A stretch of 64,000 nucleotides of DNA from Paracidovorax cattleyae (GCF_900104515.1 NZ_FNJL01000016.1:1-64000), one strand, 5' to 3'; counted from the stretch's first letter, positions 35,442-45,352 are shown. A program made the numbers and translations. The notes: generated from the letters alone by a model not told the origin.

Positions 35442-36324
35442 GGGTATCTCTTTCGGTCGGAAGCGGAGCAAGAAACAGGTCGTCCGCGATTTCGGGAACG
35501 CAGCGCATGACCTCGTTCGGACGGTAAGGCAAGGCACCTGACAGCAGCCGGCCAGGAGCCTTCCAGAGCGCCCACCAGCGCTGCGCGAAGTCCAGCATCG
35601 ACACGGGTTCGCCGGAACCCACGTTGCGCACCCAGGGAATGCCCGCCTCGATGTCCTGGCGCTCCACGGCATGCAGGAAGGCGCGGGCCACGGCCTCGAC
35701 CGCCACATAGTCGCGCACCTGCGCGCCGGGAGTCATCGGGAAGTCGTGCCCACCCTGGGCCGCAAGCTGCAGCGCCGGCCAGAAGTTGCCGGCGTACTGG
35801 CCTTCACCGAAGACCGAGAAGATGCGCAGATAGCACAGCTCCATGGCGTGCTCGATCGCATGGGCGTGCGCCGCCTGGAAACCGGCGGCCTTGGAGGCCG
35901 CGTAGCCGTAGGTGGGGGCCAGGGGCGCACCGGGGGGAATGGCATCGTAGGCATCCGCGCTGCGCCCGTATTCCGCGAAGGTGCCCGCCGCCACCACGCG
36001 GCGCACTCCGGCCGCCCGGGCCGCGTCCAGCAACCGCACCAGCACGCTGACGTTCCAGTAGAACAGCTCCTGCCAGGACGCCTGCTGCGGCGGCACGCCG
36101 GGCGATGCCAGATGCAGCAGCACGTCCACCCCGGCCAGGTCGGCGGCCTCCAGACGGTCCATGGGATGGGTGTGCCAGCCGAGGCGGGGATGCCCGGCGA
36201 GCCGGGCGTCTTGCGGGTGGCGCAGCGCAGTGACGCGGTGCCCCGCGTCCAGCAAGGCGGCGAGCACGTGCCGGCCGATGAATCCGGTGCCTCCCGTCAG
36301 GAACACATGCTGCTCAGCCGCCAT
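35428..36324 (-). CDS. NAD-dependent epimerase/dehydratase-family sugar enzyme
   Basis: Extended SDR of 298 residues with FLTGGTGFIGRHVL, an AAGTFAEYG segment and catalytic YGYAASK. Likely a 4-ketoreductase or C4 epimerase on the CDP-sugar (as AscF, Abe or Prt after rfbFGH in Yersinia and Salmonella). It overlaps the RmlC-like gene by 11 bp and the RmlD-like gene by 14 bp, so the operon is translationally packed. Confidence 0.86.
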   Translation of the reverse strand: MAAEQHVFLTGGTGFIGRHVLAALLDAGHRVTALRHPQDARLAGHPRLGWHTHPMDRLEAADLAGVDVLLHLASPGVPPQQASWQELFYWNVSVLVRLLDAARAAGVRRVVAAGTFAEYGRSADAYDAIPPGAPLAPTYGYAASKAAGFQAAHAHAIEHAMELCYLRIFSVFGEGQYAGNFWPALQLAAQGGHDFPMTPGAQVRDYVAVEAVARAFLHAVERQDIEAGIPWVRNVGSGEPVSMLDFAQRWWALWKAPGRLLSGALPYRPNEVMRCVPEIADDLFLAPLPTERDTHARS

Positions 36325-36880
36325 GGCGCAGCTCCCCGGGCATCGTGAAGGGGCTGGCGAACGCATCCAGGCCGGGGTGGCTACGGTCGCGCTTGGAAAG
36401 AATCGGGTCCTGGTCCGGCCAGGGAATGCCGGCCGAGTCCCAGCGGATTCCCGCGTCGTGCTGCGGCGCGTGGGCCGAGGTGACGTGATAGACGATGGTC
36501 GCGCCCTCGGTGAGCGCATAGCAGCCGTGTGCGAACCCTGGCGGGATATAGACCTGGTTGCCCCGCTCGGCGTCCAATTCGAAGAGGGCGGCTTGCCCGT
36601 GCGTGGGCGAGCCCTTGCGCAGATCGACCACGGCGTCGAACAGCCGGCCGTGGCTGCAGTGCACCAGCTTGGCATGTGCATGGGGAGGCAGCTGGAAATG
36701 CAGCCCCCGCAGCACGCCACGCCGCGAGACGCTGTAGAAGCTTTCCGCCCAGTCGCATTCAAGGCCCCGTGCGGCGAACGCGGCCCTGCTGAAGGTCTTC
36801 ACGAAGCGGCCCCGCTCGTCCGGATGCACGGGCAGCAGGATCTCGTAGCAGCCCGGCAGGGTGCTCTCCTCGAAATGCAT
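36314..36880 (-). CDS. RmlC/AscE-like sugar 3,5- or 5-epimerase
   Basis: Cupin epimerase of 188 residues with catalytic H61 (LRGLHFQ), K71 (AKLVHC), GNQVYIPPGFAHG and Y131. The end has GIRWDSAGIPWP, typical of the family. Next to rfbFGH it is more likely to act on a CDP-4-keto-3,6-dideoxyhexose (AscE-like C5 epimerisation to the L series) than on dTDP-rhamnose intermediates, because no rmlA or rmlB is present here. Confidence 0.87.
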   Translation of the reverse strand: MHFEESTLPGCYEILLPVHPDERGRFVKTFSRAAFAARGLECDWAESFYSVSRRGVLRGLHFQLPPHAHAKLVHCSHGRLFDAVVDLRKGSPTHGQAALFELDAERGNQVYIPPGFAHGCYALTEGATIVYHVTSAHAPQHDAGIRWDSAGIPWPDQDPILSKRDRSHPGLDAFASPFTMPGELRHGG

Positions 36881-36890
36881 GGTGCGCCTG

Positions 36891-38207
36891 CTAGAAGTTG
36901 AGGCCGAGATAGGTTTCGACGCGATCCGCGGTGAAATCGATCATCGCCTCGGTCAGCCCTGGATAGATGCCCAGCCAGAACGTGCTCTCCATGACGGTGT
37001 CGGTATTTTTCAGGCTGCTGGCCGCGCGATAGTTCTGCCCCTGCATGGAGGGCTGCCGCGTCAGGTTGCCGGCGAACAGCAGGCGCGTGCCGATGCGGCT
37101 CTGTTCCAGGTATTCCAGCAGATCGACACGGCGGGTTCCGGCCGCTTCCCTCAGGGTCAAGGGAAAGCCGAACCAGGAGGGTTGCGAATTTTCTGTCGCC
37201 CGCGGCAGCACGAGGAATTCCTCGCAGGACTTCAACCGGGACAGCAGTTGCTCGAAATTGCGTTGCCGCGCCGCGATGAAGCCTGGCAGCCGGTCCATCT
37301 GCGCCAGCGCGCACGCGGCCTGCATGTCGGTGATCTTGAGGTTGTAGCCCACGTGCGAGTAGGTGTACTTGTGGTCGTAGCCGTGCGGCAGATCCCCCAG
37401 TTGCCAGCCATAGCGCTTTCCGCAGGTGTTGTCCTTGCCAGGGCCGCAATAGCAATCCCGGCCCCAGTCCCGGAACGAGGTGACGATGCGCGCCAGTTCA
37501 TCGTCGTTGGTGAAGACCGCGCCGCCTTCCCCCATGGTGATATGGTGCGCGGGGTAGAAGCTCAGGGTGCCGATGTCGCCGAAGGTGCCCACCAGCCGGC
37601 CATCGTAGGTGGAGCCCAGCGCATCGCAGCAGTCCTCGACGAGCCAGAGCCCGTACTTGCGGCACAGCGCCTGCACCATTTCCAGGTTGAAGGGATTTCC
37701 CAATGTATGGGCCAGCATGATGGCCTTGGTGCGCGGTGATATGGCCGCTTCGATCAGGCTGGCGTCAATGTTGTAGGTGCCGAGTTCCACGTCCACGAAA
37801 ACCGGCACCGCTCCATTCTGGAGAATGGGATTGACCGTGGTGGGAAAGCCTGCGGCCACGCCGATCACCTCGTCGCCGGGGCGGATGGCCCGCTCGCCCA
37901 GGGCCGGAGAAGTGAGTGCCGAGAAGGCCAGCAGGTTCGCCGACGAGCCGCTGTTCGTCGTGAGCGCATGGCGCACCCCGAGGTACTCGCGCAGGCGCTG
38001 TTCGAAGGCATCGTTGAAACGGCCCGTGGTCAGCCAGCCGTCGAGCGAGGCGGCCACCATGTTCTGCAGCTCGGGTTCCCCGATGACCTTGCCGGAGGGC
38101 GGGATGGCCGTCGCGCCCGGCAGGAACGGTTGGGAGCGATACGCCAGGGCAGCGTATTCCCCGACGAGTGCGGCGATCTGCTCGCGGATGTGGTGCAGCT
38201 TGTCCAT
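36891..38207 (-). CDS. rfbH: CDP-4-keto-6-deoxyglucose 3-dehydrase (E1) RfbH
   Basis: PMP/[2Fe-2S] dehydrase of 438 residues that, with a reductase, removes the C3 hydroxyl of CDP-4-keto-6-deoxyglucose. The usual aminotransferase lysine is replaced by His ([11 protein letters not shown]221/H222). The cluster cysteines C194, C252, C254 and C262 fit the E1 pattern C-X57-C-X1-C-X7-C. This distinguishes it from ordinary DegT aminotransferases. The partner flavin/ferredoxin reductase (E3) is not encoded in the window. Confidence 0.95.
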   Translation of the reverse strand: MDKLHHIREQIAALVGEYAALAYRSQPFLPGATAIPPSGKVIGEPELQNMVAASLDGWLTTGRFNDAFEQRLREYLGVRHALTTNSGSSANLLAFSALTSPALGERAIRPGDEVIGVAAGFPTTVNPILQNGAVPVFVDVELGTYNIDASLIEAAISPRTKAIMLAHTLGNPFNLEMVQALCRKYGLWLVEDCCDALGSTYDGRLVGTFGDIGTLSFYPAHHITMGEGGAVFTNDDELARIVTSFRDWGRDCYCGPGKDNTCGKRYGWQLGDLPHGYDHKYTYSHVGYNLKITDMQAACALAQMDRLPGFIAARQRNFEQLLSRLKSCEEFLVLPRATENSQPSWFGFPLTLREAAGTRRVDLLEYLEQSRIGTRLLFAGNLTRQPSMQGQNYRAASSLKNTDTVMESTFWLGIYPGLTEAMIDFTADRVETYLGLNF

Positions 38208-38213
38208 GGAATT

Positions 38214-39311
38214 TCAGCGCCCGGCGGCGCAATACGAGTCGATCTGGTCTTCGGTGACCTGCCGCATGTCCAGGCCGCGCCCATGGGCGGCGTGCCAGTC
38301 CGTGATGCGCTCCAGCGCCTGGGAGAGCGTCCACCGGGAGCGCCATCCGAGCACGGCATGCGCCTTGCTGCTGTCGAGCCTGAGCATGCGGGCTTCGTGC
38401 AAGCCGCCAGTTGCCGCGGCAAAGCGGCAATCGACGGGCTGCGGCCATGCAGCAGCCAGTTGCCGGATGACGTCGCCTACGCTGCGGACATCCTCATCGG
38501 AAGGCCCGAAGTTCCACGCCCCGGATATCGCGCCGCCCTGCTCCACCATCTGCCGGGCCAGGCAAAGGTAGCCCGCCAGCGGCTCGAGAACGTGCTGCCA
38601 CGGCCGCACCGCGGCAGGATGGCGCAACTCCAGCGCGGTGCCTTGCCCGGCCGCACGCAGGAAATCCGGAATCAGGCGGTCCGCGGACCAGTCGCCGCCC
38701 CCGATCACGTTCCCCGCGCGCGCAGTGGCGAGCGCCACGCCATGCCTTCCGTGCTGCTGGAGCGAAAAGAAGGAATTCCGGTAGCAGGCCGCCACCAGCT
38801 CCGCACAGGCCTTGCTGTTGCTGTACGGATCGAAGCCCCCCAGCGCGTCGTCCTCCCGGTAGCCCCAGAGCCACTCCCGGTTTTCGTAGCATTTGTCGCT
38901 CGTCACCACGACGACCGCGCGCACCGCGGGCGTGCGCCGTACGGCCTCCAGCAGATGGACGGTGCCCATGACATTCGTCGAATAGGTGGCCACCGGATCG
39001 GCATACGACTGGCGCACCAACGGCTGCGCAGCCAGGTGGAAAACGACCTCCGGTGCCGCCTCCTCCAGGGCGGCGGACAGCAGCGCCGCATCGCGCACGT
39101 CGCCGATGACCGAGCGCATGCCGTGGGCAGCCCGGGTGAGCGCGAACATCGAGGGCGTGGATTCGGGCCCCAGGGCATAGCCGGTCACTTCGGCGCCGAG
39201 CCGCTGCAGCCAGAGCGAAAGCCATGTCCCCTTGAACCCGGTATGGCCGGTGAGGAAGACCTTTTTCCCGGCCCAGAAGCCTTCTGCAGGCACCACTGCG
39301 GCATTCACCAT
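38214..39311 (-). CDS. rfbG: CDP-glucose 4,6-dehydratase RfbG
   Basis: Extended SDR of 365 residues with [34 protein letters not shown] and catalytic YSNSK, diagnostic of CDP-glucose 4,6-dehydratase. It makes CDP-4-keto-6-deoxyglucose. ATG 39311 overlaps the rfbF stop by 7 bp, and GGA lies just upstream; a GTG three codons earlier is possible. Confidence 0.96.
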   Translation of the reverse strand: MVNAAVVPAEGFWAGKKVFLTGHTGFKGTWLSLWLQRLGAEVTGYALGPESTPSMFALTRAAHGMRSVIGDVRDAALLSAALEEAAPEVVFHLAAQPLVRQSYADPVATYSTNVMGTVHLLEAVRRTPAVRAVVVVTSDKCYENREWLWGYREDDALGGFDPYSNSKACAELVAACYRNSFFSLQQHGRHGVALATARAGNVIGGGDWSADRLIPDFLRAAGQGTALELRHPAAVRPWQHVLEPLAGYLCLARQMVEQGGAISGAWNFGPSDEDVRSVGDVIRQLAAAWPQPVDCRFAAATGGLHEARMLRLDSSKAHAVLGWRSRWTLSQALERITDWHAAHGRGLDMRQVTEDQIDSYCAAGR

Positions 39312-40075
39312 GTCTTCCACGGCGCACGGCCGCCCTGCCAGAGCTGCTCCAGATAATTCTTGTCGCGCAGCGTGTCCATCGGTTGCCAGAACCCCTCGTG
39401 CCGATAGGCCCGCAGTTCACCGTTGCGGGCGAGTGCTTCGAGCGGAGGCCCTTCCCAGACCGTGTCGTCGGCTTCGATCAGATCGAACACGGCCGGAGAG
39501 AGAACGAAGAATCCGCCATTGACCATGCCGCCGCCGCCGTCGGGTTTTTCCCGGAAGGACAGCACGCGATCGTCTTCCAGGTCCAGCGCGCCGAAACGCC
39601 CCGGCTGGCGGGTGGATGTGAGCGTGGCCAGCCGCCCATGCGCTTTGTGGAACTGGATGAGCGCCGCGATGTCGATGTCGCCCACACCGTCGCCATACGT
39701 GAAGCAGAACGCCTCGTCGTTGCTGACATACCGTTGCACACGGCGCAACCGGCCGCCCGTCTGGGTCGCGTCGCCGGTATCCACCAGCGTCACCCGCCAG
39801 GGCTCCGCATAGCGTTCATGCACCTCCATGCGGTTGCTTGCCAGATCGAACGTGACGTCCGACATGTGAAGGAAGTAATTGGCGAAATACTCCTTGATGA
39901 CATATCCCTTGTAGCCGCAACACACGACGAAATCGTGAATGCCATGGTGCGAGTACATCTTCATGATGTGCCACAGGATGGGCCGCCCGCCGATCTCCAC
40001 CATGGGTTTGGGCTTTTGCTGGGTTTCCTCGCTCAGGCGCGAACCCAGGCCCCCGGCCAGGATGATGGCTTTCAT
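39305..40075 (-). CDS. rfbF: Glucose-1-phosphate cytidylyltransferase RfbF
   Basis: Nucleotidyltransferase of 256 residues that forms CDP-glucose from CTP and glucose-1-phosphate. It has the N-terminal [20 protein letters not shown] and [12 protein letters not shown] motifs. It is the first committed step of the rfbFGH pathway. It overlaps the Rieske gene by 4 bp and rfbG by 7 bp. Confidence 0.97.
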   Translation of the reverse strand: MKAIILAGGLGSRLSEETQQKPKPMVEIGGRPILWHIMKMYSHHGIHDFVVCCGYKGYVIKEYFANYFLHMSDVTFDLASNRMEVHERYAEPWRVTLVDTGDATQTGGRLRRVQRYVSNDEAFCFTYGDGVGDIDIAALIQFHKAHGRLATLTSTRQPGRFGALDLEDDRVLSFREKPDGGGGMVNGGFFVLSPAVFDLIEADDTVWEGPPLEALARNGELRAYRHEGFWQPMDTLRDKNYLEQLWQGGRAPWKTW

Positions 40076-41217
40076 GCCGCCCCGCTCCCGGAAGGGCCGG
40101 CCAGGGCCTGCCGCCCCCGGGACAATGCATGCACATAGGCATTCTGGAAATGGGCGACCCGGTCCTCGATGCCCTCGCCGACGACGGCCGGCCGCTGCGC
40201 CTGGTCCACGCCCGCCTGCACCCTGGCGCAGATGCCGCCGTCTTCCGCGAACACCTTGCGGGTGAACGCGTGGCCATCCTCATGGATGTGCTCCATCATC
40301 CTGGCGCCAGCGGGCGTGGAGTTCTGGAACTCCACGCCGATGGTCCTGGAATGGACGGTGGTCCGGCGTGCCTCGGTCGGCTCGAACGACTGGACGTGGA
40401 AGCTGTACCCCATGAACGACGTGACGGTCAGGTTGGGAAAGATGTGGTGGTGCGTGTAGTGCTCGAAGCGCCAGGGCCACTGTCCGATCTTGCGCTCCAT
40501 GCGGGCGAACCGTGCGACCCATTCCGCATCGGCCGCGTGCTCCAGGTGGCTGTGCAGCCGGTCTTCGAGGAAGAAGCGCGGGGCCGCCTCGGCCCGGTCC
40601 ATTCCATCGATCTGCATGAAGGTGCGCGAATGGACGGCAGGCACGTGGTAGCCCTCCAGGGCATTCTCGATCACGATCTTCCAGTTGGCCTCGACCGGCT
40701 CGCGGAATTCGTCCAGCACGCCCTGCATGCCCTGGCTTGCCCGCTCGAGGAAGCCATATTGCCCGCCCAGGTATTCCCGCAGGGAAGGGCCGGTCTCCGC
40801 AATGCGGACGAAAACGAACTGGCCCACGGCCTCGCAGCCGAACTCCTGCAGGCGGAAGCGGGACGGCTCGGCAACCACTTCCGGAAAGCACTGCTTCGCC
40901 GGAATGCCGACCGGCACCCCTTCCCGGTCGTACACCCACCCATGGTAGGGGCATCGCGCCGGGCCGCGGTGGGCACCGGATCCGCACAACTGGGCATGCC
41001 GGTGAGAGCAGACGTTGAGGAAGGCACGTGGCCGGCCCTGGCTGTCGCATTGCAGCAGCAGCGACACCCCTGCCACCTGCACCCCGCGGTGCACGAGGCC
41101 CTCGAGCTCCAGGCGCATGCAGACGAAGACCCAGCTCTCACGGAACAGGCCCTGCATCTCCGCAGCATGGTGCCCGGCATCGCGGTAGAAGTGGGGAGAA
41201 ACGGCACTCATCGGCAT
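40072..41217 (-). CDS. Rieske-type ring-hydroxylating oxygenase
   Basis: Oxygenase of 381 residues. The N-terminal Rieske [2Fe-2S] domain has C70-X-H72 and C89-X2-H92 (CPYHGW). The catalytic domain has the mononuclear iron site around [13 protein letters not shown] (H191, H196) and a HHHIFPNL segment. Members hydroxylate, demethylate or desaturate. Inside a CDP-sugar operon a sugar or acyl-chain substrate is likely; no cognate reductase is adjacent. The 119-bp gap upstream (41218-41336) has a hairpin (CCGGTC 41260-41265 with GACCGG 41277-41282) and no other signal, so an internal promoter is possible. Confidence 0.9.
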   Translation of the reverse strand: MPMSAVSPHFYRDAGHHAAEMQGLFRESWVFVCMRLELEGLVHRGVQVAGVSLLLQCDSQGRPRAFLNVCSHRHAQLCGSGAHRGPARCPYHGWVYDREGVPVGIPAKQCFPEVVAEPSRFRLQEFGCEAVGQFVFVRIAETGPSLREYLGGQYGFLERASQGMQGVLDEFREPVEANWKIVIENALEGYHVPAVHSRTFMQIDGMDRAEAAPRFFLEDRLHSHLEHAADAEWVARFARMERKIGQWPWRFEHYTHHHIFPNLTVTSFMGYSFHVQSFEPTEARRTTVHSRTIGVEFQNSTPAGARMMEHIHEDGHAFTRKVFAEDGGICARVQAGVDQAQRPAVVGEGIEDRVAHFQNAYVHALSRGRQALAGPSGSGAA

Positions 41218-41336
41218 GGTCGACTCTTCTCTGGAATGTTGCGAAGGCTGCTGGGGATTCCGGTCGGCGTAAGGCGGACCGGACGGAAACCCGGAACGCC
41301 GATTCTCGCGAAGGACGTTCCGCTCATGGCCTTCGC

Positions 41337-42488
41337 CTACCCCCGCATTGCCTGCTCCATCACACCGATGAGCCGCGACATCTGCGCACCGGGCATGTGC
41401 GGGAAGAAAGGCAATCCGATCAATGTGCCGGCAAGGGCTTCCGCCCGCGGCGCGGGCCGCACGATGCTCCGGGGGACCAGGGCCTCCATGCGGTGCATGA
41501 GGGGCTGGTACCAGCGCCGGGTGGCGATGCCCTGCCCGGCGCACAGGGCTTCGAGCCGGTCCCGGCAGGCGGCGTCCGGCATGCGCGCGCACAGCAGCGT
41601 CGGGGCGGCGATGCCGCCGGCCGGCCCGACCTGCTGCCAGGCGAGCCTTCCGCCCGCCGCGCGGGCCAGGGCCTCCTGCATGGCGCGATGCTGCGTGCGC
41701 CGCGTCCGGGCACCTTGCTCCCAGCAGGCGAGCGATGCCAGCGCCACCGCGGCGTGCAGTTCGCTCATCTTGGCATTCGTGCCGGCGGCGGCCAATGCGC
41801 CCACGGGCAGATGCGAGGCAGGGTCGAGATTGATGCCGAAGTTGGACAACTGGCGCACCCGCTCGGCCAGCCCGGGACGCGACGACACCACGAATCCCCC
41901 CTCTCCGGCCGGCAGCGACTTGGTGGCATGCAGGCTGAACACCAGGGTGCCGTGGGCATCCGCGAGCCACTGGCTGCCGAAACCGGCCGCCGCGTCAATC
42001 ACCACCGGCAGGCCCGTGGTCTCTTCGAAGCGTCGCCAGGCGGCCATGTCATGCGGCATGCCGAGGGCTGCCACGGGCAGGACGGCATCCACGGCACCGG
42101 CGGCGTGGGCGGCGGCGGCGATCTCCGGCGTCAGCAGCCAGCTGCCATCCTCCACGTCGCAGAGCACCGGCACATGGCCGGCCCGCAGGACGGCCGTCGC
42201 CGTCGCGGCGAAGGTGAAGGTGGGCACCAGTACGCGGGCTCCCTCGCGCAATCCCAGCGATTGCAGCACCAGTTCCAGGCCGAGGGTGGCGCTGGCCACG
42301 GTCGCGACCTGGGCACGGGACACTCCGAAGCGCTCCGCGAAACGGGCCTCCAGCTCGCGCACGAGCGGGCCGCCGTTCGAGTAGTAGCGGGACGCATGCA
42401 TGCGCTGCAGGTAAGGCAGCAACGCCTGCGGGTCCGGCACGTCCGGCACCAGCAGGGGGATGGGATCGGTGGAGCTGCCTGCGCTCAT
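41337..42488 (-). CDS. DegT/DnrJ/EryC1/StrS aminotransferase
   Basis: PLP sugar aminotransferase of 383 residues. The catalytic Lys lies in FSLHATKSLPAGEGGF and the PLP-ring Asp in VVIDAAAGF. It would aminate a 4-keto (or 3-keto) deoxysugar. The start overlaps the stop of the OGT-like gene (ATGA). Together with the LbH acyltransferase and acyl-ACP genes it suggests an N-acylated amino sugar. Regiochemistry cannot be read from sequence. Confidence 0.92.
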   Translation of the reverse strand: MSAGSSTDPIPLLVPDVPDPQALLPYLQRMHASRYYSNGGPLVRELEARFAERFGVSRAQVATVASATLGLELVLQSLGLREGARVLVPTFTFAATATAVLRAGHVPVLCDVEDGSWLLTPEIAAAAHAAGAVDAVLPVAALGMPHDMAAWRRFEETTGLPVVIDAAAGFGSQWLADAHGTLVFSLHATKSLPAGEGGFVVSSRPGLAERVRQLSNFGINLDPASHLPVGALAAAGTNAKMSELHAAVALASLACWEQGARTRRTQHRAMQEALARAAGGRLAWQQVGPAGGIAAPTLLCARMPDAACRDRLEALCAGQGIATRRWYQPLMHRMEALVPRSIVRPAPRAEALAGTLIGLPFFPHMPGAQMSRLIGVMEQAMRG

Positions 42489-44173
42489 GCGGGGGCGGCG
42501 CCGCGCGCCGGCGTCCTGCCGCGGTCCCCGCGTTCCAGGCGCGCCATGGCGGGCTCCGGATCGGCGAACACATTCAGGAACTGGTCGCGGCCTTCCAGGA
42601 AATTCAGCCACATCAGCCGGAATGCCTTCTCCAGCTCGCGCGTGCGGCCCGTGTAGTCCATGAGCGCGCAGGCGGACAGGCGCTCGCGGGTCTCGTGCCG
42701 CAACCGCACCAGGGTGGCGGTGTCGGCCATGAGGGCCAGGGCACGTTCGACGTAGCCGTCCTCGTCCTGCGCGACCCACTCGCCGTAGCCCACGCCCTGC
42801 AGGGTGCGCGCGGAACTGGCGTCCACGCCGCGTTCCGCGTCCAGCGCCACCACGGGCAGCCCCATCCACAGGGCGTGCAGGGTGGTGGTGCCGCCCGAGA
42901 TCGGCGAGGTGTCCAGCGCGACGTCGGCGATATGGCCCAGTTCCATGAACTGCGCGAGCGGCTGCTGGTGCATCACGAACACGCGGTCCTGCGGCAGGCC
43001 GGCCGCCTCCACCCGGGGCTGCATCGCCGCCTGCGCGGCCTCCGGCGTGCGCTCCTTGACCATGATGATGAGGCGCGCATCCGGCCTCGCTTCCAGGATG
43101 CGGGCCCACACGCGCAGCATGGCGTCCGTGATCTTGGCCGAATTGTTCAGCGATATGTACGTGGGCTGGGCACCGTCCGCGACGGGGGGCGTGGCGCACA
43201 GCGGCGCGTAGGTCGGCGGCGCATAGCTCGCCATGCAGGCCAGGTGGAAGAGGCGCTCGCTGTAGTAGCCCTCGTGCCCGGGGGGCGTGATGCCGGCATC
43301 GGTCAGCCGGTAGTCCATGGCCTTCATGCCCAGCGGCAGCATGAACCCCAGCCATGTCACCTGCACGGGCGCCGCACGGCGCGCGAACACGGACAGCCGG
43401 TGTCCCGCCGTGTGGCCGGAAAGGTCCACCAGCACGTCGATGGCGTGCGAGCGGATGAGGCCGTGCACCTGGTCGTCGCTCATCCCCTGGATCTCGTGCC
43501 AATGGGGCACGCAGGCCTGCATGGCGTCGGTGATGGCATCGCGCCGCCCGCCGGAATAGACGTGCACCTCGACCGCCGCGGGATCGTGGTGGCGCAGCAC
43601 CGGCAGCATGAAGAAGGCGATCGAGTGCTCGCGGAAGTCGGCGGTCACGTAACCGATGCGCAGGCGCCGCCGCGGATCGCGGTCGATGCCCGTGAGTGGC
43701 GGCGCCTTGCGCGTGAGCGGATCGGCGAAGCGGCGGCCCCATTCCTGGTAGACCTGCAGCGTACGGACGGGATCGCGGTCGGCCTGGCTGTGCAGGAAGG
43801 CACGCATCACCCACATGGCGGAGCTGCCGCCGCGCTGGCAGACGTCGTCGATCATGCGCAGCGCCTCTTCGCGCCGCCCGATGTTGAAGAGCGCGAGCGA
43901 CAGGCCGTGCTGCGCATCGGCCATCTGAGGCTGGAGTTCCAGGGCCGTTTCCAGCGCGGCAATCGCGTTGGCCCAGTTTTCCATCTTGAGGAAGGTGCGG
44001 CCCATCAGCAGCCAGGCATCGGGGCGGCGCGGATCGAGCGCCAGCGCCGAGGTGAAGTGCTTGATGGCGCCGGGCAGGTTGTCCGACGCCAGGCACTGCT
44101 CGCCGTTCACCAGCTCCAGCAGAAGCTGCGTCTCGTTGCCGAGCGTGATGTGTTTGCCGTCGATCGCTGCCAT
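42485..44173 (-). CDS. TPR/GT41 OGT-like glycosyltransferase
   Basis: Protein of 562 residues. N-terminal tetratricopeptide repeats (about 20-130) precede a SPINDLY/OGT-type GT41 domain: IGYVTADFREHSIAFF, then LVDLSGHTAGHRL, NNSAKITDAML and SPISGGTTTLHALWMGLPVVAL. GT41-type enzymes beside flagellin genes O-glycosylate flagellin Ser/Thr in several bacteria. ATG 44173 has AGGA 5 bp upstream; longer in-frame starts (44203, 44272) lack an SD. It is the promoter-proximal gene of the minus-strand island, divergent from motA. Confidence 0.9.
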   Translation of the reverse strand: MAAIDGKHITLGNETQLLLELVNGEQCLASDNLPGAIKHFTSALALDPRRPDAWLLMGRTFLKMENWANAIAALETALELQPQMADAQHGLSLALFNIGRREEALRMIDDVCQRGGSSAMWVMRAFLHSQADRDPVRTLQVYQEWGRRFADPLTRKAPPLTGIDRDPRRRLRIGYVTADFREHSIAFFMLPVLRHHDPAAVEVHVYSGGRRDAITDAMQACVPHWHEIQGMSDDQVHGLIRSHAIDVLVDLSGHTAGHRLSVFARRAAPVQVTWLGFMLPLGMKAMDYRLTDAGITPPGHEGYYSERLFHLACMASYAPPTYAPLCATPPVADGAQPTYISLNNSAKITDAMLRVWARILEARPDARLIIMVKERTPEAAQAAMQPRVEAAGLPQDRVFVMHQQPLAQFMELGHIADVALDTSPISGGTTTLHALWMGLPVVALDAERGVDASSARTLQGVGYGEWVAQDEDGYVERALALMADTATLVRLRHETRERLSACALMDYTGRTRELEKAFRLMWLNFLEGRDQFLNVFADPEPAMARLERGDRGRTPARGAAPA

Positions 44174-44383
44174 GGATTCCTGCCGGCTCGGTGCCGCTTG
44201 CATGCCGGCGCGCGAGCGGCGGCGGTTGGAAGAAGGGTGGCGGACGGTGCCCGAAGCTGCCGCAGGGTTCATTCTAGAGAGGCCGGCGACCAGGCAACGG
44301 GTGGAAAACGCGGGGTTTGCCCGCTTTCTCGCGCCAACACCGGCGCCGGGGCGCGGCCATGTGGCCCGGCGCGGCATGCACGC

Positions 44384-44410
44384 TACAGAACCGGGTTTTC
44401 CGGCCGATAA
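44384..44410 (+). promoter_or_regulatory. Sigma-28 (FliA) promoter of motA
   Basis: TACAGAAC (44384-44391), an 11-bp spacer and a perfect GCCGATAA (44403-44410). The -10 matches fully and the -35 partly. It lies about 80 bp before motA in the 318-bp gap between motA and the OGT-like gene (44174-44491). The rest of that gap is GC-rich with no other signal. Confidence 0.75.
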
Positions 44411-44491
44411 ATACCTCGATACATTTACATTAGGCTGCTGACGCGCCCCCGGCCGGGAGCGCTCCACCACGCCGCCGCACTTCGCTCAAGC

Positions 44492-45352
44492 ATGTTCGTC
44501 ATCATCGGTTACATCGTCTGCCTGGGGTGCATCTTCGGGGTCTTCATCGCACACGGCGGCAATATCTCCGTGGTGCTGCATGCGCTGCCGTTCGAGATCG
44601 TCACCATCCTGGGCGGCGCCCTGGGCGCCTTCGTGGTGAACAACCAGCCCAAGGTGCTCAAGGCCACGCTCAAGGCCCTGCCGATGGCGTTCAAGGGCTC
44701 CAAGTACACCAAGGCGCGCTACATGGAACTGATGGCGATGCTCTACGAGATCCTGCAGAAAGCCCGCAAGGAAGGCCTGATGGCGATCGAGAAGGACGTG
44801 GAAGCGCCCCACGAGTCGGAAATCTTCAAGAAATACCCCACGGTCGGGCACGACCACCACGTGATCGAGTTCACCACCGACTACCTGCGCATGATGGTGT
44901 CGGGCAACCTGAACGCGCACGAGATCGAATCGCTGATGGACAGCGAGATCGAGACCCATCACCAGGAAGCCCATGCCCCCGTGGCGGCCCTGGCCCGGCT
45001 GGCCGGCGCCCTGCCCGCCTTCGGCATCGTGGCGGCCGTGCTCGGCGTGGTGAACACCATGGGCTCGGTGGGCCAGCCGCCCTCGGTGCTGGGCGGGATG
45101 ATCGGTTCGGCCCTCGTGGGCACCTTCCTCGGCATTCTGCTCGCCTACGGCGTGGTGGAGCCGCTGGGCGGCCTCGTGGAGCAGAAGCTCGAGGACGCCG
45201 CCAAGGAACTCCAGTGCATCAAGACCACTCTGCTGGCCAGCATGCAGGGCTACAACCCCGCCACGGCCATCGAGTTCGGCCGCAAGGTGCTCTTCTCGGG
45301 CGACCGGCCCAGCTTCTCCGAGCTGGAAAGCCACGTGAAGGGCAAGAAGTAA
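44492..45352 (+). CDS. motA: Flagellar stator protein MotA
   Basis: Inner-membrane proton channel subunit of 286 residues with four transmembrane helices (two near the N-terminus, two at about 168-190 and 200-222) and a large cytoplasmic loop (about 55-165) that contacts FliG. The ALPAFGIVAAVLGVVNTMG segment is typical. It forms a stator with MotB, encoded 28 bp downstream. Confidence 0.97.
   Translation: MFVIIGYIVCLGCIFGVFIAHGGNISVVLHALPFEIVTILGGALGAFVVNNQPKVLKATLKALPMAFKGSKYTKARYMELMAMLYEILQKARKEGLMAIEKDVEAPHESEIFKKYPTVGHDHHVIEFTTDYLRMMVSGNLNAHEIESLMDSEIETHHQEAHAPVAALARLAGALPAFGIVAAVLGVVNTMGSVGQPPSVLGGMIGSALVGTFLGILLAYGVVEPLGGLVEQKLEDAAKELQCIKTTLLASMQGYNPATAIEFGRKVLFSGDRPSFSELESHVKGKK

Noticed and set aside
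33472-36880. The RmlC- and RmlD-like genes read as a dTDP-rhamnose pathway
   Set aside because: No rmlA or rmlB is present and the genes are packed behind rfbFGH, so a CDP-sugar substrate is more likely. Rhamnose is not excluded if rmlAB lie elsewhere.
36891-38207. rfbH read as an ordinary DegT aminotransferase
   Set aside because: The catalytic Lys is replaced by His and the four cluster cysteines are present, so it is the E1 dehydrase.
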